Source: SABI01 sp963677695
GTDB taxonomy: Bacteria > Spirochaetota > Spirochaetia > Sphaerochaetales > Sphaerochaetaceae
Direction: 5' to 3'
Length of the DNA: 64,000 bases
Assembly (NCBI GenBank): GCA_963677695.2
Contig: CAXXUJ010000001.1
Location: 1,550,001-1,614,000, forward strand
Shown: positions 26,294 through 34,092 of the stretch, piece by piece
How positions within the stretch are numbered: the first letter of the stretch is position 1
Layout of the letters: each line of letters opens with the position of its first letter
Notes under the pieces: model-generated
The model's input: the letters and a program-made list of their open reading frames with translations, nothing else
Databases searched by the model: none
Told to the model about the DNA's origin: nothing
Program-made: the position numbers and the translations under genes

Positions 26294-27892
26294 CTACAGA
26301 CCTATCCTCTTGAAAAGTTTTTCTCCGTAATGTCTTAGAGACAGGAGCACATCCTTATCTTCCTGAGTCGCCTCAGGGGCTTTCAGGTGTTCTTCTATCT
26401 TGCGGGTGAAGAAGGAGGTATCTATCGCATGGCGTCCCACCGGGTTCATGATCCGCTGCGCACAGAAATCATGCCATTTCGTCAGTTCCTCATGACTGAG
26501 GAGCTCGCTGTGGTTTCTACAGGTGTAGCGCCATAACAGTTCGTGAAGACGGGAATCTTCGAACGGAACCTGGTGAGTGATCAGCTCTTCACCGCTCATC
26601 TCTCTGATGATCTCGGATCGCTCCTGATCCTGCTTCGAAAGGAAAGACCCGCTGTACAGTGAATGGTCGACATCCTCAATGCCGCTGAAGGTCTGGTTGT
26701 TTCCCGCCCTCAGCAGGTGCAGGGTGAGATTGGTGCACCCTTTCAGCTCTTCATACCTGTTCAGCGCCTCTTCCACATCGATATTGAGCCGGGAAGGAAT
26801 ATCCCGATCCTTCGTAAGGAGAGAGATGGGAGATATGAAAGGAACCTTGTTCACTGAGATACGTATAATCCCCTTCGAAGAAAGAAGGGCATGGGACTGA
26901 ACGAGCTTGTCGGGAAGGGAATCGATCGCCTCAAGCGCAAGCGATAGAGCCTCCATCGCCGTTTCGAGAGCCTGCTCGGTATCTACCTTCCCTTCCTTTG
27001 CCAGAGTGATCTTCTGCATCGCCTTTTGGATCTCATCTCTCTGTCCCACTGCCTTGAAGAGGGAGTCATGTGCCTCAATGTTCTCTATCAGTTCTGTCGG
27101 ATCCTCTGAGAGGTCGAATGCAAGTACCGTGTTCGGCTGGTTCGTGAGTGCTGTGATCGGCGTGACGATTCTCGTTGCTCCGTCAGCTGAGATGAATTCT
27201 CTTGAAGTGAGAGCGACAGGTGCTCCGAGAGGGGTTGGAAGGAGAGAACGGACAAACTGCTTGCTTCTCATCTGAAGGAAGTAGGAGAAGAGTTTCGGCT
27301 GCTTTTCCTTGATCAGTTTCGTGATGCCGATGGTGGCCTTCACATCACTGAGCGCATCGTGTGCAGCTTCATGTGCGATATTGTTTGCTTCAGTGAGGCT
27401 TGTGAGCTTGAAGGAAGGGTATCCTGAAGAGGCATTGATCGGCCAGTTGATCCCTTCCGGTCTGAAATCGTGCGTGCTCCGCACCAGATCGAGTACATCG
27501 AAACGGCTGTTCCCGTTTGCATACTCACGGGAATAGGGATCAATAAAGTTCCTGAAGAAACCGAAGCGGATGAATTCATCATCAAAACGGAGAGAATTGA
27601 AGCCGAGTACACAGGTGTTCGGCACAGAGAAGTGTTTCTGTATCTCAACGAAGAAGTCCCGCTCCGCCAATCCTTTCTCATTCACCTCATCCGGGGTGAT
27701 ATGGGTCACCAGGATTGCCAGAGGATCGGGAAGGTAATCGTCACTGAGTCTGCAGTAGAGAATGATCGGTTCTCCGATCATATTCATCTCCATATCAGTT
27801 CTGATGGCGGCAAACTGAGCCACCCTGTCATGTCTCGGATCGAGACCGAATGTTTCGAGATCATAGAAAAGGAATGAGGGGGACTGTGCCAT
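26294..27892 (-). CDS. sbcB: Exodeoxyribonuclease I
   Basis: A 532-aa DEDDh exonuclease. The Exo I motif FLFYDLETFGLDPRHDRVAQ opens the protein (D11, E13), GFNSLRFDDEFIR gives Exo II (about 98-110), and AAHDALSDVKAT gives Exo III. The SH3-like and helical C-terminal regions of SbcB follow, and the length is slightly over that of E. coli ExoI (475 aa). It degrades single-stranded DNA 3' to 5' in repair and recombination. First gene of its transcript. Confidence 0.92.
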   Translation of the reverse strand: MAQSPSFLFYDLETFGLDPRHDRVAQFAAIRTDMEMNMIGEPIILYCRLSDDYLPDPLAILVTHITPDEVNEKGLAERDFFVEIQKHFSVPNTCVLGFNSLRFDDEFIRFGFFRNFIDPYSREYANGNSRFDVLDLVRSTHDFRPEGINWPINASSGYPSFKLTSLTEANNIAHEAAHDALSDVKATIGITKLIKEKQPKLFSYFLQMRSKQFVRSLLPTPLGAPVALTSREFISADGATRIVTPITALTNQPNTVLAFDLSEDPTELIENIEAHDSLFKAVGQRDEIQKAMQKITLAKEGKVDTEQALETAMEALSLALEAIDSLPDKLVQSHALLSSKGIIRISVNKVPFISPISLLTKDRDIPSRLNIDVEEALNRYEELKGCTNLTLHLLRAGNNQTFSGIEDVDHSLYSGSFLSKQDQERSEIIREMSGEELITHQVPFEDSRLHELLWRYTCRNHSELLSHEELTKWHDFCAQRIMNPVGRHAIDTSFFTRKIEEHLKAPEATQEDKDVLLSLRHYGEKLFKRIGL

Positions 27893-28400
27893 TGCTCAAC
27901 TGTATCACATGGAACGGAGTTTTGACAGTAAGAAGAGTGAGGTATCTCATGGAGGCAGAGGGCTTTATATCTCGTATGAAGAGATATGAAAGCCTTTAAT
28001 ATATAAGGAAGTTGCTCATATTCAGACACTTTGCACACAAAATCGGAAAAAAGTTTTACGAATATATCTTTTCATTATATATACATAAGAAAATATTTTC
28101 ACAAACTTCGTACTTTTTCCCGACACATCTTTGGTCAAAGTTGCTCTTTTCTTCCTCTAAAACTTTGTCCACTTCTAACATATACGTGGTCGAAGTCTTA
28201 TGTCACTTCTACCCCCAGTCAGGTAGAGGTTTGATCAGAGTTCCCCATTTTACGCACCTACTTTGCACATTTCAATGTCAGAACTCGGTCAAAGTGCTCA
28301 AAATCCCATGTGTCCTATTTCCTCTTCACTGTCTGAAAATTGATCACAATTTATTACATCTGTCACATCATAACCCTATATATTGTAACGATTTAGCACA

Positions 28401-28429
28401 TTGACGATTTTGGTTATCCGTCATATCCT
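28401..28429 (+). promoter_or_regulatory. Promoter of the 79-residue secreted protein gene
   Basis: TTGACG (28401-28406), 17 bp, TATCCT (28424-28429). The predicted start point is close to 28436. Confidence 0.6.
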
Positions 28430-28434
28430 GAATA

Positions 28435-28453
28435 TGTGATCAGGGAGATCACA
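28435..28453 (+). promoter_or_regulatory. Inverted repeat at the predicted transcript start
   Basis: TGTGATC-AGGGA-GATCACA is a perfect 7-bp inverted repeat with a 5-base loop. It coincides with the predicted 5' end of the mRNA, so it may be a 5' hairpin that stabilises the transcript or a regulator site. Half-sites resemble CRP sites, but the spacing (N9) differs from CRP's N6. Confidence 0.55.
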
Positions 28454-28475
28454 AAACGTTTAAGAGGAGTCGGAA

Positions 28476-28715
28476 ATGAACAAGTCAGCCAAGATCATCA
28501 TTCTTATCACAGTTTTCCTTCTGACTCTCTCAGCTCTCAGCGCAGCAGTCGTCGGAACACAGACACTGACCATCTACGGAAGCATCTCAGAAAGAACTAC
28601 AGTCAGCCTTGATGCAAACGGTCTTCCCCTTCTTACTTCAAACAACTTCGCAGCAGACGTTGCAACCACAGCAGTAAGCGCTGACTCCTACCTCTTCGAG
28701 GTAACCGCTCCCTAA
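28476..28715 (+). CDS. Small secreted protein of 79 residues, unknown
   Basis: The N-terminus (MNKSAKIIILITVFLLTLSA) is a signal peptide with likely cleavage near residue 24 (LSA-AVV). The mature 55 residues are Ser/Thr/Ala-rich and beta-prone (TQTLTIYGSISERTTVSLDA). There is no Cys, so it is not a lipoprotein. The RBS AAGAGGAG, strong promoter, tandem stops (TAA TAG) and terminator suggest a highly expressed monocistronic gene. I do not recognise the family; it could be a short adhesin-like or pilin-like subunit, but this is not shown. Confidence 0.75.
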   Translation: MNKSAKIIILITVFLLTLSALSAAVVGTQTLTIYGSISERTTVSLDANGLPLLTSNNFAADVATTAVSADSYLFEVTAP

Positions 28716-28748
28716 TAGAAAACTGAAGAACATCACATAGTACTGAAA

Positions 28749-28771
28749 TCCGCTGATGCGGAATTTTTTTT
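28749..28771 (+). terminator. Intrinsic terminator after the 79-residue protein gene
   Basis: TCCGC-TGAT-GCGGA (28749-28762) followed by a run of eight T. Confidence 0.85.
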
Positions 28772-28842
28772 ATCCGATGCCTGGAAATATGGATGATCAA
28801 CACCTCTGTATGTAACGATTACTGGAGAAAAATGGTTAATCA

Positions 28843-28873
28843 TTGACAACCCTTTCCGGTTGTGTGGTATCAA
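28843..28873 (+). promoter_or_regulatory. Probable promoter of the 208-residue exported protein gene
   Basis: TTGACA (28843-28848) and an extended -10, TGGTATCAA (28865-28873). The 19-bp spacer is longer than ideal. The RBS AAGGAG follows about 10 bases later. Confidence 0.45.
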
Positions 28874-28892
28874 TGGTACATAAGGAGACCCT

Positions 28893-29519
28893 ATGGGTAT
28901 CGGGAAACGTACTAAAACACTGTTTTTCTCTCTTTGTATTCTGTGCTTCACAGCACAGGTACCTGCCGTATCAAATCAGGATGTATCATTGGCCATGAAA
29001 TCAGTTGTGATTTCCTCAGGTATCCTCAGGGGCAGTTCTCTTCTCACTCCTGAACTTGATTTTGATCACGCATCCCTTACCCAGAACGGGGATGGAAGTG
29101 TCATGCATCTTGCCATGAACGACAGTGATGTGGGAGATATGAGGTCCCTGTTTCTTTCAGCCGATCCCCCTCAGGCACGACCGATGGGATTCTTTGAGAT
29201 GCTCCTTCAGAGTGTGACCTCCCTCTTCCCAGATTATTTCATGATACGAGAATACCTTGAGAGGCAGCACCTCTATCCCGGCGATATTCAGCTGACCGGA
29301 GAGCTTGATGCCACCAGGGAAACAGATGTTCCCTTCAGATATCAGGGGAGCGGAGAATTCTACGTAGAAGGAACGAGGGTCAGCGGTCCGTTCACTCTCT
29401 CTTTCACCTTCATGATACCCCTTGAAGGAAACCAGATGGGAATGATCGTTCCCCTATCGGTGACTGCCAACGACGAAGACTTCATCACAGAAGCAAGAAG
29501 AATCTTTCACGTACAGTAG
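28893..29519 (+). CDS. Exported protein of 208 residues, unknown
   Basis: A signal peptide (1-26, KRTKTLFFSLCILCFTAQVPA) precedes a soluble, mixed alpha/beta protein without recognised motifs. Features include SVVISSGILRGSS near 37-49 and a hydrophobic segment FEMLLQSVTSLFPDYF near 100-115. The C-terminal half is beta-rich (GSGEFYVEGTRVSG). It probably acts in the periplasm. RBS AAGGAG 9 bases before ATG. It has its own promoter after the small secreted gene. Confidence 0.7.
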   Translation: MGIGKRTKTLFFSLCILCFTAQVPAVSNQDVSLAMKSVVISSGILRGSSLLTPELDFDHASLTQNGDGSVMHLAMNDSDVGDMRSLFLSADPPQARPMGFFEMLLQSVTSLFPDYFMIREYLERQHLYPGDIQLTGELDATRETDVPFRYQGSGEFYVEGTRVSGPFTLSFTFMIPLEGNQMGMIVPLSVTANDEDFITEARRIFHVQ

Positions 29520-29746
29520 AAGAAGTGCTTTTTGATATATTGTCAACGTCTGGCGTATATAACCCCGTGTGACGAGGAATCACCCGTTGGTTATGGCTCA
29601 TCGAAGCAGTAATGATCTGAGTTTATTCAACTTTCATGCAGCAGGAATGCAGAAAAAAGAGGTGAGGGATGGGTCTTCTTATAGGCAAGACAACGTTATT
29701 CAATGTGGTTTTTTCAGACGCTTCATGTACATCGCATCGTGATGCT

Positions 29747-31186
29747 TTAAGAGGAAATATATCTCTGGTGTTTTGATTTTGGTGTATCAGGGAGGGTCAT
29801 GTTGAGACGTCCGTCTTTCAGGAGGGGATAGATGTAATTCTTCATTGCCCAGTGCACTGTGCTGTACCCAAGAAAACTGGTAATTTCCTCACGAGTTCTC
29901 GGGTTCCTGCAGAAATCAAGGATACGAATATCCTGAGGAGTCGACGTGTCGAGTGATTCCTCCTTTTTATCATTGCGAAACGTCACAAGGAACTCGCTTC
30001 TTGAATTCTTGAACTCAGGTTCCTGCAATCCTGCCTTTTTCATCTCCATTCGTATAGTTGGGATTCCGGAGTATCTGTTCTCGGTAATTTCTAAAAATTC
30101 CAGAGCTCGGGCGAGAACCGGGTTCCTTGCATCCGGTTGCGTGCGACCGAGTTCATCAACGGATACACGACCATACAATCCTCCTGGATTCTTTATTTCT
30201 ATCCTGTTGCTGTACATGATCACTTCAATCGGCATTCCCTGAGTGTGGATGCTGTAATCACGATGTATGAGAGCGTTCAATACAGCTTCCCGTAACGCTA
30301 TTACGGGATATTCAGGCTTATCCATTCTTTTGCCGGAGTCTTTGTCTATAATGGTCTTTACTTTCATGTTTTTCTTCAGGAACGTAAGACTCTGGTCCAG
30401 CATATCAGGAATAGTCCCTTCTATCCTTTTATTGTCAAGAAATCTTGCACCTTCCTCGTTTGTCATTCCTCTTTCATTTCCGAAGACTACCATTGCATTG
30501 ACTGTGTATTGAGGGTAGAACATCTGAGGATACACTGAGAACAGAAGCGTACAGACAAGGGTCAGTTTCCCCTGATTGACGAGGTGGAGATGTCTGTAGA
30601 TATCTTCGTCAGGCAGTTTTGAGAGTTTTGGGTACTGACTTTTTATTCTCTCAATATATCTTGTGAATGCATCCTGATCGAGGACTGTTATATCCGAATT
30701 CTCATTCACTCGAATATCATCTTCATACTTTCTTCTGAAAGCTTCGTAACTATAGATTTCGTAATCACTCATCAGTTCATCCGAATCTCCTACCCGAATA
30801 TATGATCCTCTGACTTTTCCAGTGCCTCCGTAATAACAAGGGCGCTGTGAAATATCTAATCCGGGGATTTCCGCTGAGACGATCATAGCATCTCCAACGG
30901 CGGCAATAGTAAAGAGGGGACGAACGACAGGAACCATCTGCTTGCACTGTTCGTTTACTTTTTTCTGGAGATCGTGAGGATCATATACTCCGACGATTGC
31001 ATAGGAATCCTGTTCACTGATTCCAAAGATGAGAATTCCTCCCCCATCCTGATTTGAAAATGCAGAGAGAGTGTCATAGAGTCTTTTCGGGCAGTCTACA
31101 TGGGCTGTTTTCAATTCTATTGTCTGAGTTTCTGTTTTCTGTAAGGTAATTACCTGTGTTAGATCTTTCAGCTCTTGTTCTGTCAT
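29747..31186 (-). CDS. AlbA_2 (Schlafen-type) domain protein with ATPase-like C-terminus
   Basis: A 479-aa protein. The N-terminal AlbA_2/AAA_4 domain is marked by ETQTIELKTAH (about 18-28) and LSAFSNQDGGGILIFGISE (about 40-58). A C-terminal GHKL-like part carries LREAVLNALIHRDYS (about 300-314) and IEIKNPGGLYG. A short winged-helix tail follows (EITSFLGYSTVHWAMKNY). The architecture is typical of putative transcriptional regulators or helicase-like proteins found in accessory regions and near toxin-antitoxin genes. The role is unknown; autoregulation is likely given the AT-rich repeats upstream. Confidence 0.82.
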   Translation of the reverse strand: MTEQELKDLTQVITLQKTETQTIELKTAHVDCPKRLYDTLSAFSNQDGGGILIFGISEQDSYAIVGVYDPHDLQKKVNEQCKQMVPVVRPLFTIAAVGDAMIVSAEIPGLDISQRPCYYGGTGKVRGSYIRVGDSDELMSDYEIYSYEAFRRKYEDDIRVNENSDITVLDQDAFTRYIERIKSQYPKLSKLPDEDIYRHLHLVNQGKLTLVCTLLFSVYPQMFYPQYTVNAMVVFGNERGMTNEEGARFLDNKRIEGTIPDMLDQSLTFLKKNMKVKTIIDKDSGKRMDKPEYPVIALREAVLNALIHRDYSIHTQGMPIEVIMYSNRIEIKNPGGLYGRVSVDELGRTQPDARNPVLARALEFLEITENRYSGIPTIRMEMKKAGLQEPEFKNSRSEFLVTFRNDKKEESLDTSTPQDIRILDFCRNPRTREEITSFLGYSTVHWAMKNYIYPLLKDGRLNMTLPDTPKSKHQRYISS

Positions 31187-31242
31187 GCAGATTGCCCCCT
31201 TCTCTGTCTTTCTCTGATTATTCTTTCATGAAATAGTGGAAT

Positions 31243-31314
31243 AATCAACAAATTAACAAATTATTATGGGAAATTAACAAATTATAGATCATATTATCGA
31301 AAATTAACTAATTT
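31243..31314 (-). promoter_or_regulatory. Iteron-like AT-rich repeats upstream of the AlbA_2 gene
   Basis: AATTAACAAATTAT occurs at 31251-31264 and 31272-31285, with a variant AATTAACTAATTT at 31302-31314 and a partial copy AATCAACAAATTA at 31243-31255. Start-to-start spacings of 21 and 30 bp are two and three helical turns, so sites face the same side of the DNA. Confidence 0.55.
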
Positions 31315-31441
31315 TCTACTAATTATCATGTCTGTTTTTAGATTTCTACAAAGTGTCATGATAGATCATTGTTTACATCTCATGATGAGCTGCTCAGGAG
31401 ACTATTCTGATTGATGTGTACAGGAAAAGGGATAGAGTCAG

Positions 31442-31858
31442 TCAGAGCCAGGGATTCAATACCTGAACGGGAAGCCCTTCAAAGTCTTTGGTGTTTCGCG
31501 TCACGATAATAGCGCCGTGAACATATGCAGTTGCAGCAATAAAGCCATCCATAACTGAGATGCGCATTCCCCTTTTCTCGCTTTCTGCCAGGATTGTACC
31601 CCATTGCAGAGCGATGGATGTATCGATATCGAGGATTCTGCCCTGAAAGGAAGAAAGTACATCATCAAACCACACCGTCAGATCATTCTTCTTCCTTCCC
31701 TCGGGAAGACGAATAATACCTCGGTTCAATTCTGCAATTGTTATTGCAGAGATTCTTGCATGGGATTCCTGTACATTCTCAAACCAATGGATGACACGTT
31801 CATCAGGATCCCGGTTGATTAACTCAGACAGGACGTTTGTATCTAATAAGAACATCAT
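31442..31858 (-). CDS. PIN-domain toxin (VapC/FitB-like)
   Basis: A 138-aa PIN ribonuclease. The acidic active site is visible: D6 in LLDTNVLSE, E43 in ITIAELNRG, D104 in VMDGFIAA, and the closing TRNTKDFEG. Length and motifs match the VapC/FitB group, which cleave RNA (often tRNA). It overlaps the upstream antitoxin gene by 4 bases, so the pair is translationally coupled. Confidence 0.92.
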   Translation of the reverse strand: MMFLLDTNVLSELINRDPDERVIHWFENVQESHARISAITIAELNRGIIRLPEGRKKNDLTVWFDDVLSSFQGRILDIDTSIALQWGTILAESEKRGMRISVMDGFIAATAYVHGAIIVTRNTKDFEGLPVQVLNPWL

Positions 31859-32097
31859 AGATCAATATCCCTTGGTTCATCCTGTAACCGATCTAGGTCA
31901 AGTTCAATCTCCTTGTGGGGTCTCGAGAGAAGAAGCTCTTTCCATGACTTTCTGTGTTCTCTTTCATAGGCTTCTGCATCAACGACATAGACTGCCGGTT
32001 CTCCCCGCTTCGTGATAAGTTGAGGAGATTCTGTCATCGCCAGGTGGATAACTTCACTCAATTTACTCTTTGCTTCCTGTAGCTGCCATTCTTTCAT
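31855..32097 (-). CDS. Phd/YefM-family antitoxin
   Basis: An 80-aa antitoxin. The N-terminal DNA-binding part begins MKEWQLQEAKSKLSEVIHLA, and SPQLITKRGEPAVYVVDA is typical of Phd/YefM. The C-terminal acidic tail wraps the toxin in related systems. It is expected to repress its own promoter; a palindrome lies 17 bases upstream (32114-32126). Confidence 0.92.
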   Translation of the reverse strand: MKEWQLQEAKSKLSEVIHLAMTESPQLITKRGEPAVYVVDAEAYEREHRKSWKELLLSRPHKEIELDLDRLQDEPRDIDL

Positions 32098-32113
32098 ATA
32101 TTCCTCTTCTAAA

Positions 32114-32126
32114 CTAGTCAGACTAG
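32114..32126 (-). promoter_or_regulatory. Candidate Phd operator
   Basis: CTAGTC-A-GACTAG is a perfect 6-bp inverted repeat with a one-base centre, directly upstream of the antitoxin start. Confidence 0.6.
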
Positions 32127-32296
32127 CCAGTTATTATCATACTGAACATATCATGGGATTACAAGGGTAATAATTTACACATCATCCATGCTGCGTCTCA
32201 GCTTGCAGGAACAAGAGTCTGAGCGCACATCCTCTTCATGCCTCTTCAAATAAATCTTGTTGAGCCTTCGTCTTTTTTATGATAAATTTTAAGAAG

Positions 32297-32313
32297 TAGT
32301 CATATATTGACTA
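32297..32313 (+). promoter_or_regulatory. Candidate AbiEi operator
   Basis: TAGTCA-TATAT-TGACTA is a perfect 6-bp inverted repeat with a 5-base centre, 17 bases before the abiEi start chosen here. AbiEi antitoxins are known to repress their own operon through inverted repeats. Confidence 0.6.
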
Positions 32314-32330
32314 TATTGAGAAAAAAAATA

Positions 32331-32963
32331 ATGAATGCATTGACGAGATATTTTTTTACACACGACTTTCCCATGTTCACTCAGGCTGATGTGACAGCTG
32401 TCATGGAGGGGACATTCTATAGCCGTCATGCACTACTCAAACGGGCAATTGAACAGCATGAGATTCTTCTTCTCCGCAGAGGAGTGTATTGCCTCTCCCC
32501 CCTCTATCAGAAATTCCCTCTGGAAGCCTTCTCAATTGCCCAAAAACTTCACGGTCCAAGTTATGTGAGTGTTGAATCTGCTCTCAGTTACCATGGTTTT
32601 ATACCTGAAGGAGTTCAGGGGGTCACTTCCGTATCTTTAGCCCGAAAGGATTTTGATACTCCTCTCGGCTTTTTCAGTTATCGAAGGATTCCTCAGCGAA
32701 ATCTGTTCAAGGGTGTACAAAGAGTCGATCATGGGAATACAAACATATATTTCATGGCTACTCCAGTGAAGGCTCTGTTCGATTATCTGTATCTCCATAA
32801 AGAGCATTGGATTGGAGTAGCAGAAGCGTCAGTGAGTCTTCGCATAGATCGAGATCTGCTGCTTTCGATTTCTCCTGATGAAATAGAGGAAACTGCAGCT
32901 AATTACATGAATAGCAGAATAGGGAAATTTGCCCGTCAGTGGACGAAGGAGGTGTTGTCGTGA
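32331..32963 (+). CDS. abiEi: AbiEi-family antitoxin/transcriptional regulator
   Basis: A 210-aa protein with an N-terminal winged helix (about residues 5-60: FTQADVTAVMEGTFYSRHALLKR split by a short turn) and the AbiEi C-terminal fold, including GPSYVSVESALSYHG and YFMATPVKALFDYLYL. AbiEi is the antitoxin and autorepressor of type IV AbiE systems, which act against phages in other bacteria. I use ATG 32331; an in-frame TTG at 32307 lies within the palindromic operator. The stop overlaps the abiEii start as GTGA. Confidence 0.88.
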   Translation: MNALTRYFFTHDFPMFTQADVTAVMEGTFYSRHALLKRAIEQHEILLLRRGVYCLSPLYQKFPLEAFSIAQKLHGPSYVSVESALSYHGFIPEGVQGVTSVSLARKDFDTPLGFFSYRRIPQRNLFKGVQRVDHGNTNIYFMATPVKALFDYLYLHKEHWIGVAEASVSLRIDRDLLLSISPDEIEETAANYMNSRIGKFARQWTKEVLS

Positions 32964-33835
32964 GCGTGGCTATCATTCAGCAGCGTCTTAAACAATATTC
33001 TTGCAGGAATGACCTGGAAGAGCTACAGGCAATGAGAGAGATCTCTCAGGAAGTTGCCCTGGCGGCATTAGGTCGGGGCGATTTCTTCAAATCTGCAGTA
33101 TTTCAGGGCGGTACCTGCCTGAGAATTTTTCATGGTTTGAATAGATTCTCAGAGGACCTGGATTTTGTTTTAAGAGAACCGAATCCCGACTTCTCTCTTA
33201 CGAATGCAGTTTCCTCCATCCAGGCAGAAATGTCTGCATTCGGGTATGAGATCGAGATTCTAGACCGCAGCAAATCAGAACATGCTGTAAAGCAGATGTT
33301 TCTTAAAGATTCCTCTCTGGGAAAGCTTCTGAGAATTTCATATCTGGGGAAAAACGGTCCGATTCCTGAGATCAGGATTAAACTTGAAGTTGATACCAAT
33401 CCCCCGAAAGGCAGTAGGACAGAGATGAAGTATTTGGATTTTCCCTTTATTTCCTCTGTCCATATTCAGGATCTGCCTAGCCTGTTTTCAGGTAAGATCC
33501 ATGCGCTGCTCTGTCGTGGATTCGTCAAAGGACGTGATTGGTATGATTTCCTGTGGTATACCGCAATGGGAGTCGCTGTCAATGTTCCTCTGCTTGAATC
33601 TTCGTTATTGCAGGCGGGGCCTTGGAAGGGTCAACCGTTGGAGGTCGATCTTCCATGGTTGGTTGAGAGGTTTCGGGAGAAGATAGATACGATAGACTGG
33701 GACTATGCCCGTGAAGATGTGAGAAGATTTGTACCGGTAGTGGATTATCCTTCTCTTGACCATTGGGGCTCCGTTCTGTTCAGTGCACAGGTAGATAAGC
33801 TCTACAAGACTCTTAGTGAAAAAGGGATGCAATGA
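32960..33835 (+). CDS. abiEii: AbiEii nucleotidyltransferase toxin
   Basis: A 291-aa nucleotidyltransferase. The motif QGGTCLRIFHG (about 49-59) followed by RFSEDLDFVL (62-71) supplies the G-S/T and the DxD-like acidic pair E65/D66 and D68; LEVDTNPP gives the third acidic residue. AbiEii/MenT-like toxins modify tRNA or other targets and abort infection. The GTG at 32960 has AAGGAGG (32946-32952) 7 bases upstream and overlaps the antitoxin stop, indicating tight coupling. Confidence 0.9.
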   Translation: MSVAIIQQRLKQYSCRNDLEELQAMREISQEVALAALGRGDFFKSAVFQGGTCLRIFHGLNRFSEDLDFVLREPNPDFSLTNAVSSIQAEMSAFGYEIEILDRSKSEHAVKQMFLKDSSLGKLLRISYLGKNGPIPEIRIKLEVDTNPPKGSRTEMKYLDFPFISSVHIQDLPSLFSGKIHALLCRGFVKGRDWYDFLWYTAMGVAVNVPLLESSLLQAGPWKGQPLEVDLPWLVERFREKIDTIDWDYAREDVRRFVPVVDYPSLDHWGSVLFSAQVDKLYKTLSEKGMQ

Positions 33836-34092
33836 TGAATCTGTTCCGATCCTTGTACCCTGAAAAGCAGCATGTCCAGTATCCAGTTGATATGCTTCGG
33901 GGGTATTTCTGTGCCCATTCTTCAAATGTATGAGATGTTAGAGAAGGGTAATCTGAATGTGTGCTCGACTGGAAACAGCCTCGATATTAATCGTTTCACT
34001 CACCCAAAATTCTTCCAAACCAATTGCTGAACCTAGACAGAGATAGGCTCCTTTCATACACTAGGGCATCACACAAACATGGAAGGTTTCAG

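Larger units (their letters stand above)
27893..28475 (+). promoter_or_regulatory. AT-rich 580-bp leader region with repeated ACTTTG elements
   Basis: No credible gene. Five elements share the core ACTTTGNC: ACTTTGCACA at 28028-28037 and 28260-28269, ACTTTGTCC at 28162-28170, and the inverse GGTCAAAGT at 28133-28141 and 28287-28295. All lie upstream of the promoter at 28401-28429, so they may be activator sites for the small secreted protein gene. Confidence 0.5.

Noticed and set aside
28012..28404. 130-residue open frame in the AT-rich leader
   Set aside because: Composition is that of low-GC intergenic DNA (Phe/Ser/Tyr/His-rich), with no SD and with repeated motifs that are better read as binding sites.
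28435..28453. CRP-binding site
   Set aside because: Half-sites TGTGA/TCACA match, but the spacing is N9 instead of N6 and the site is at the start point, not upstream. A hairpin or other regulator is more likely.
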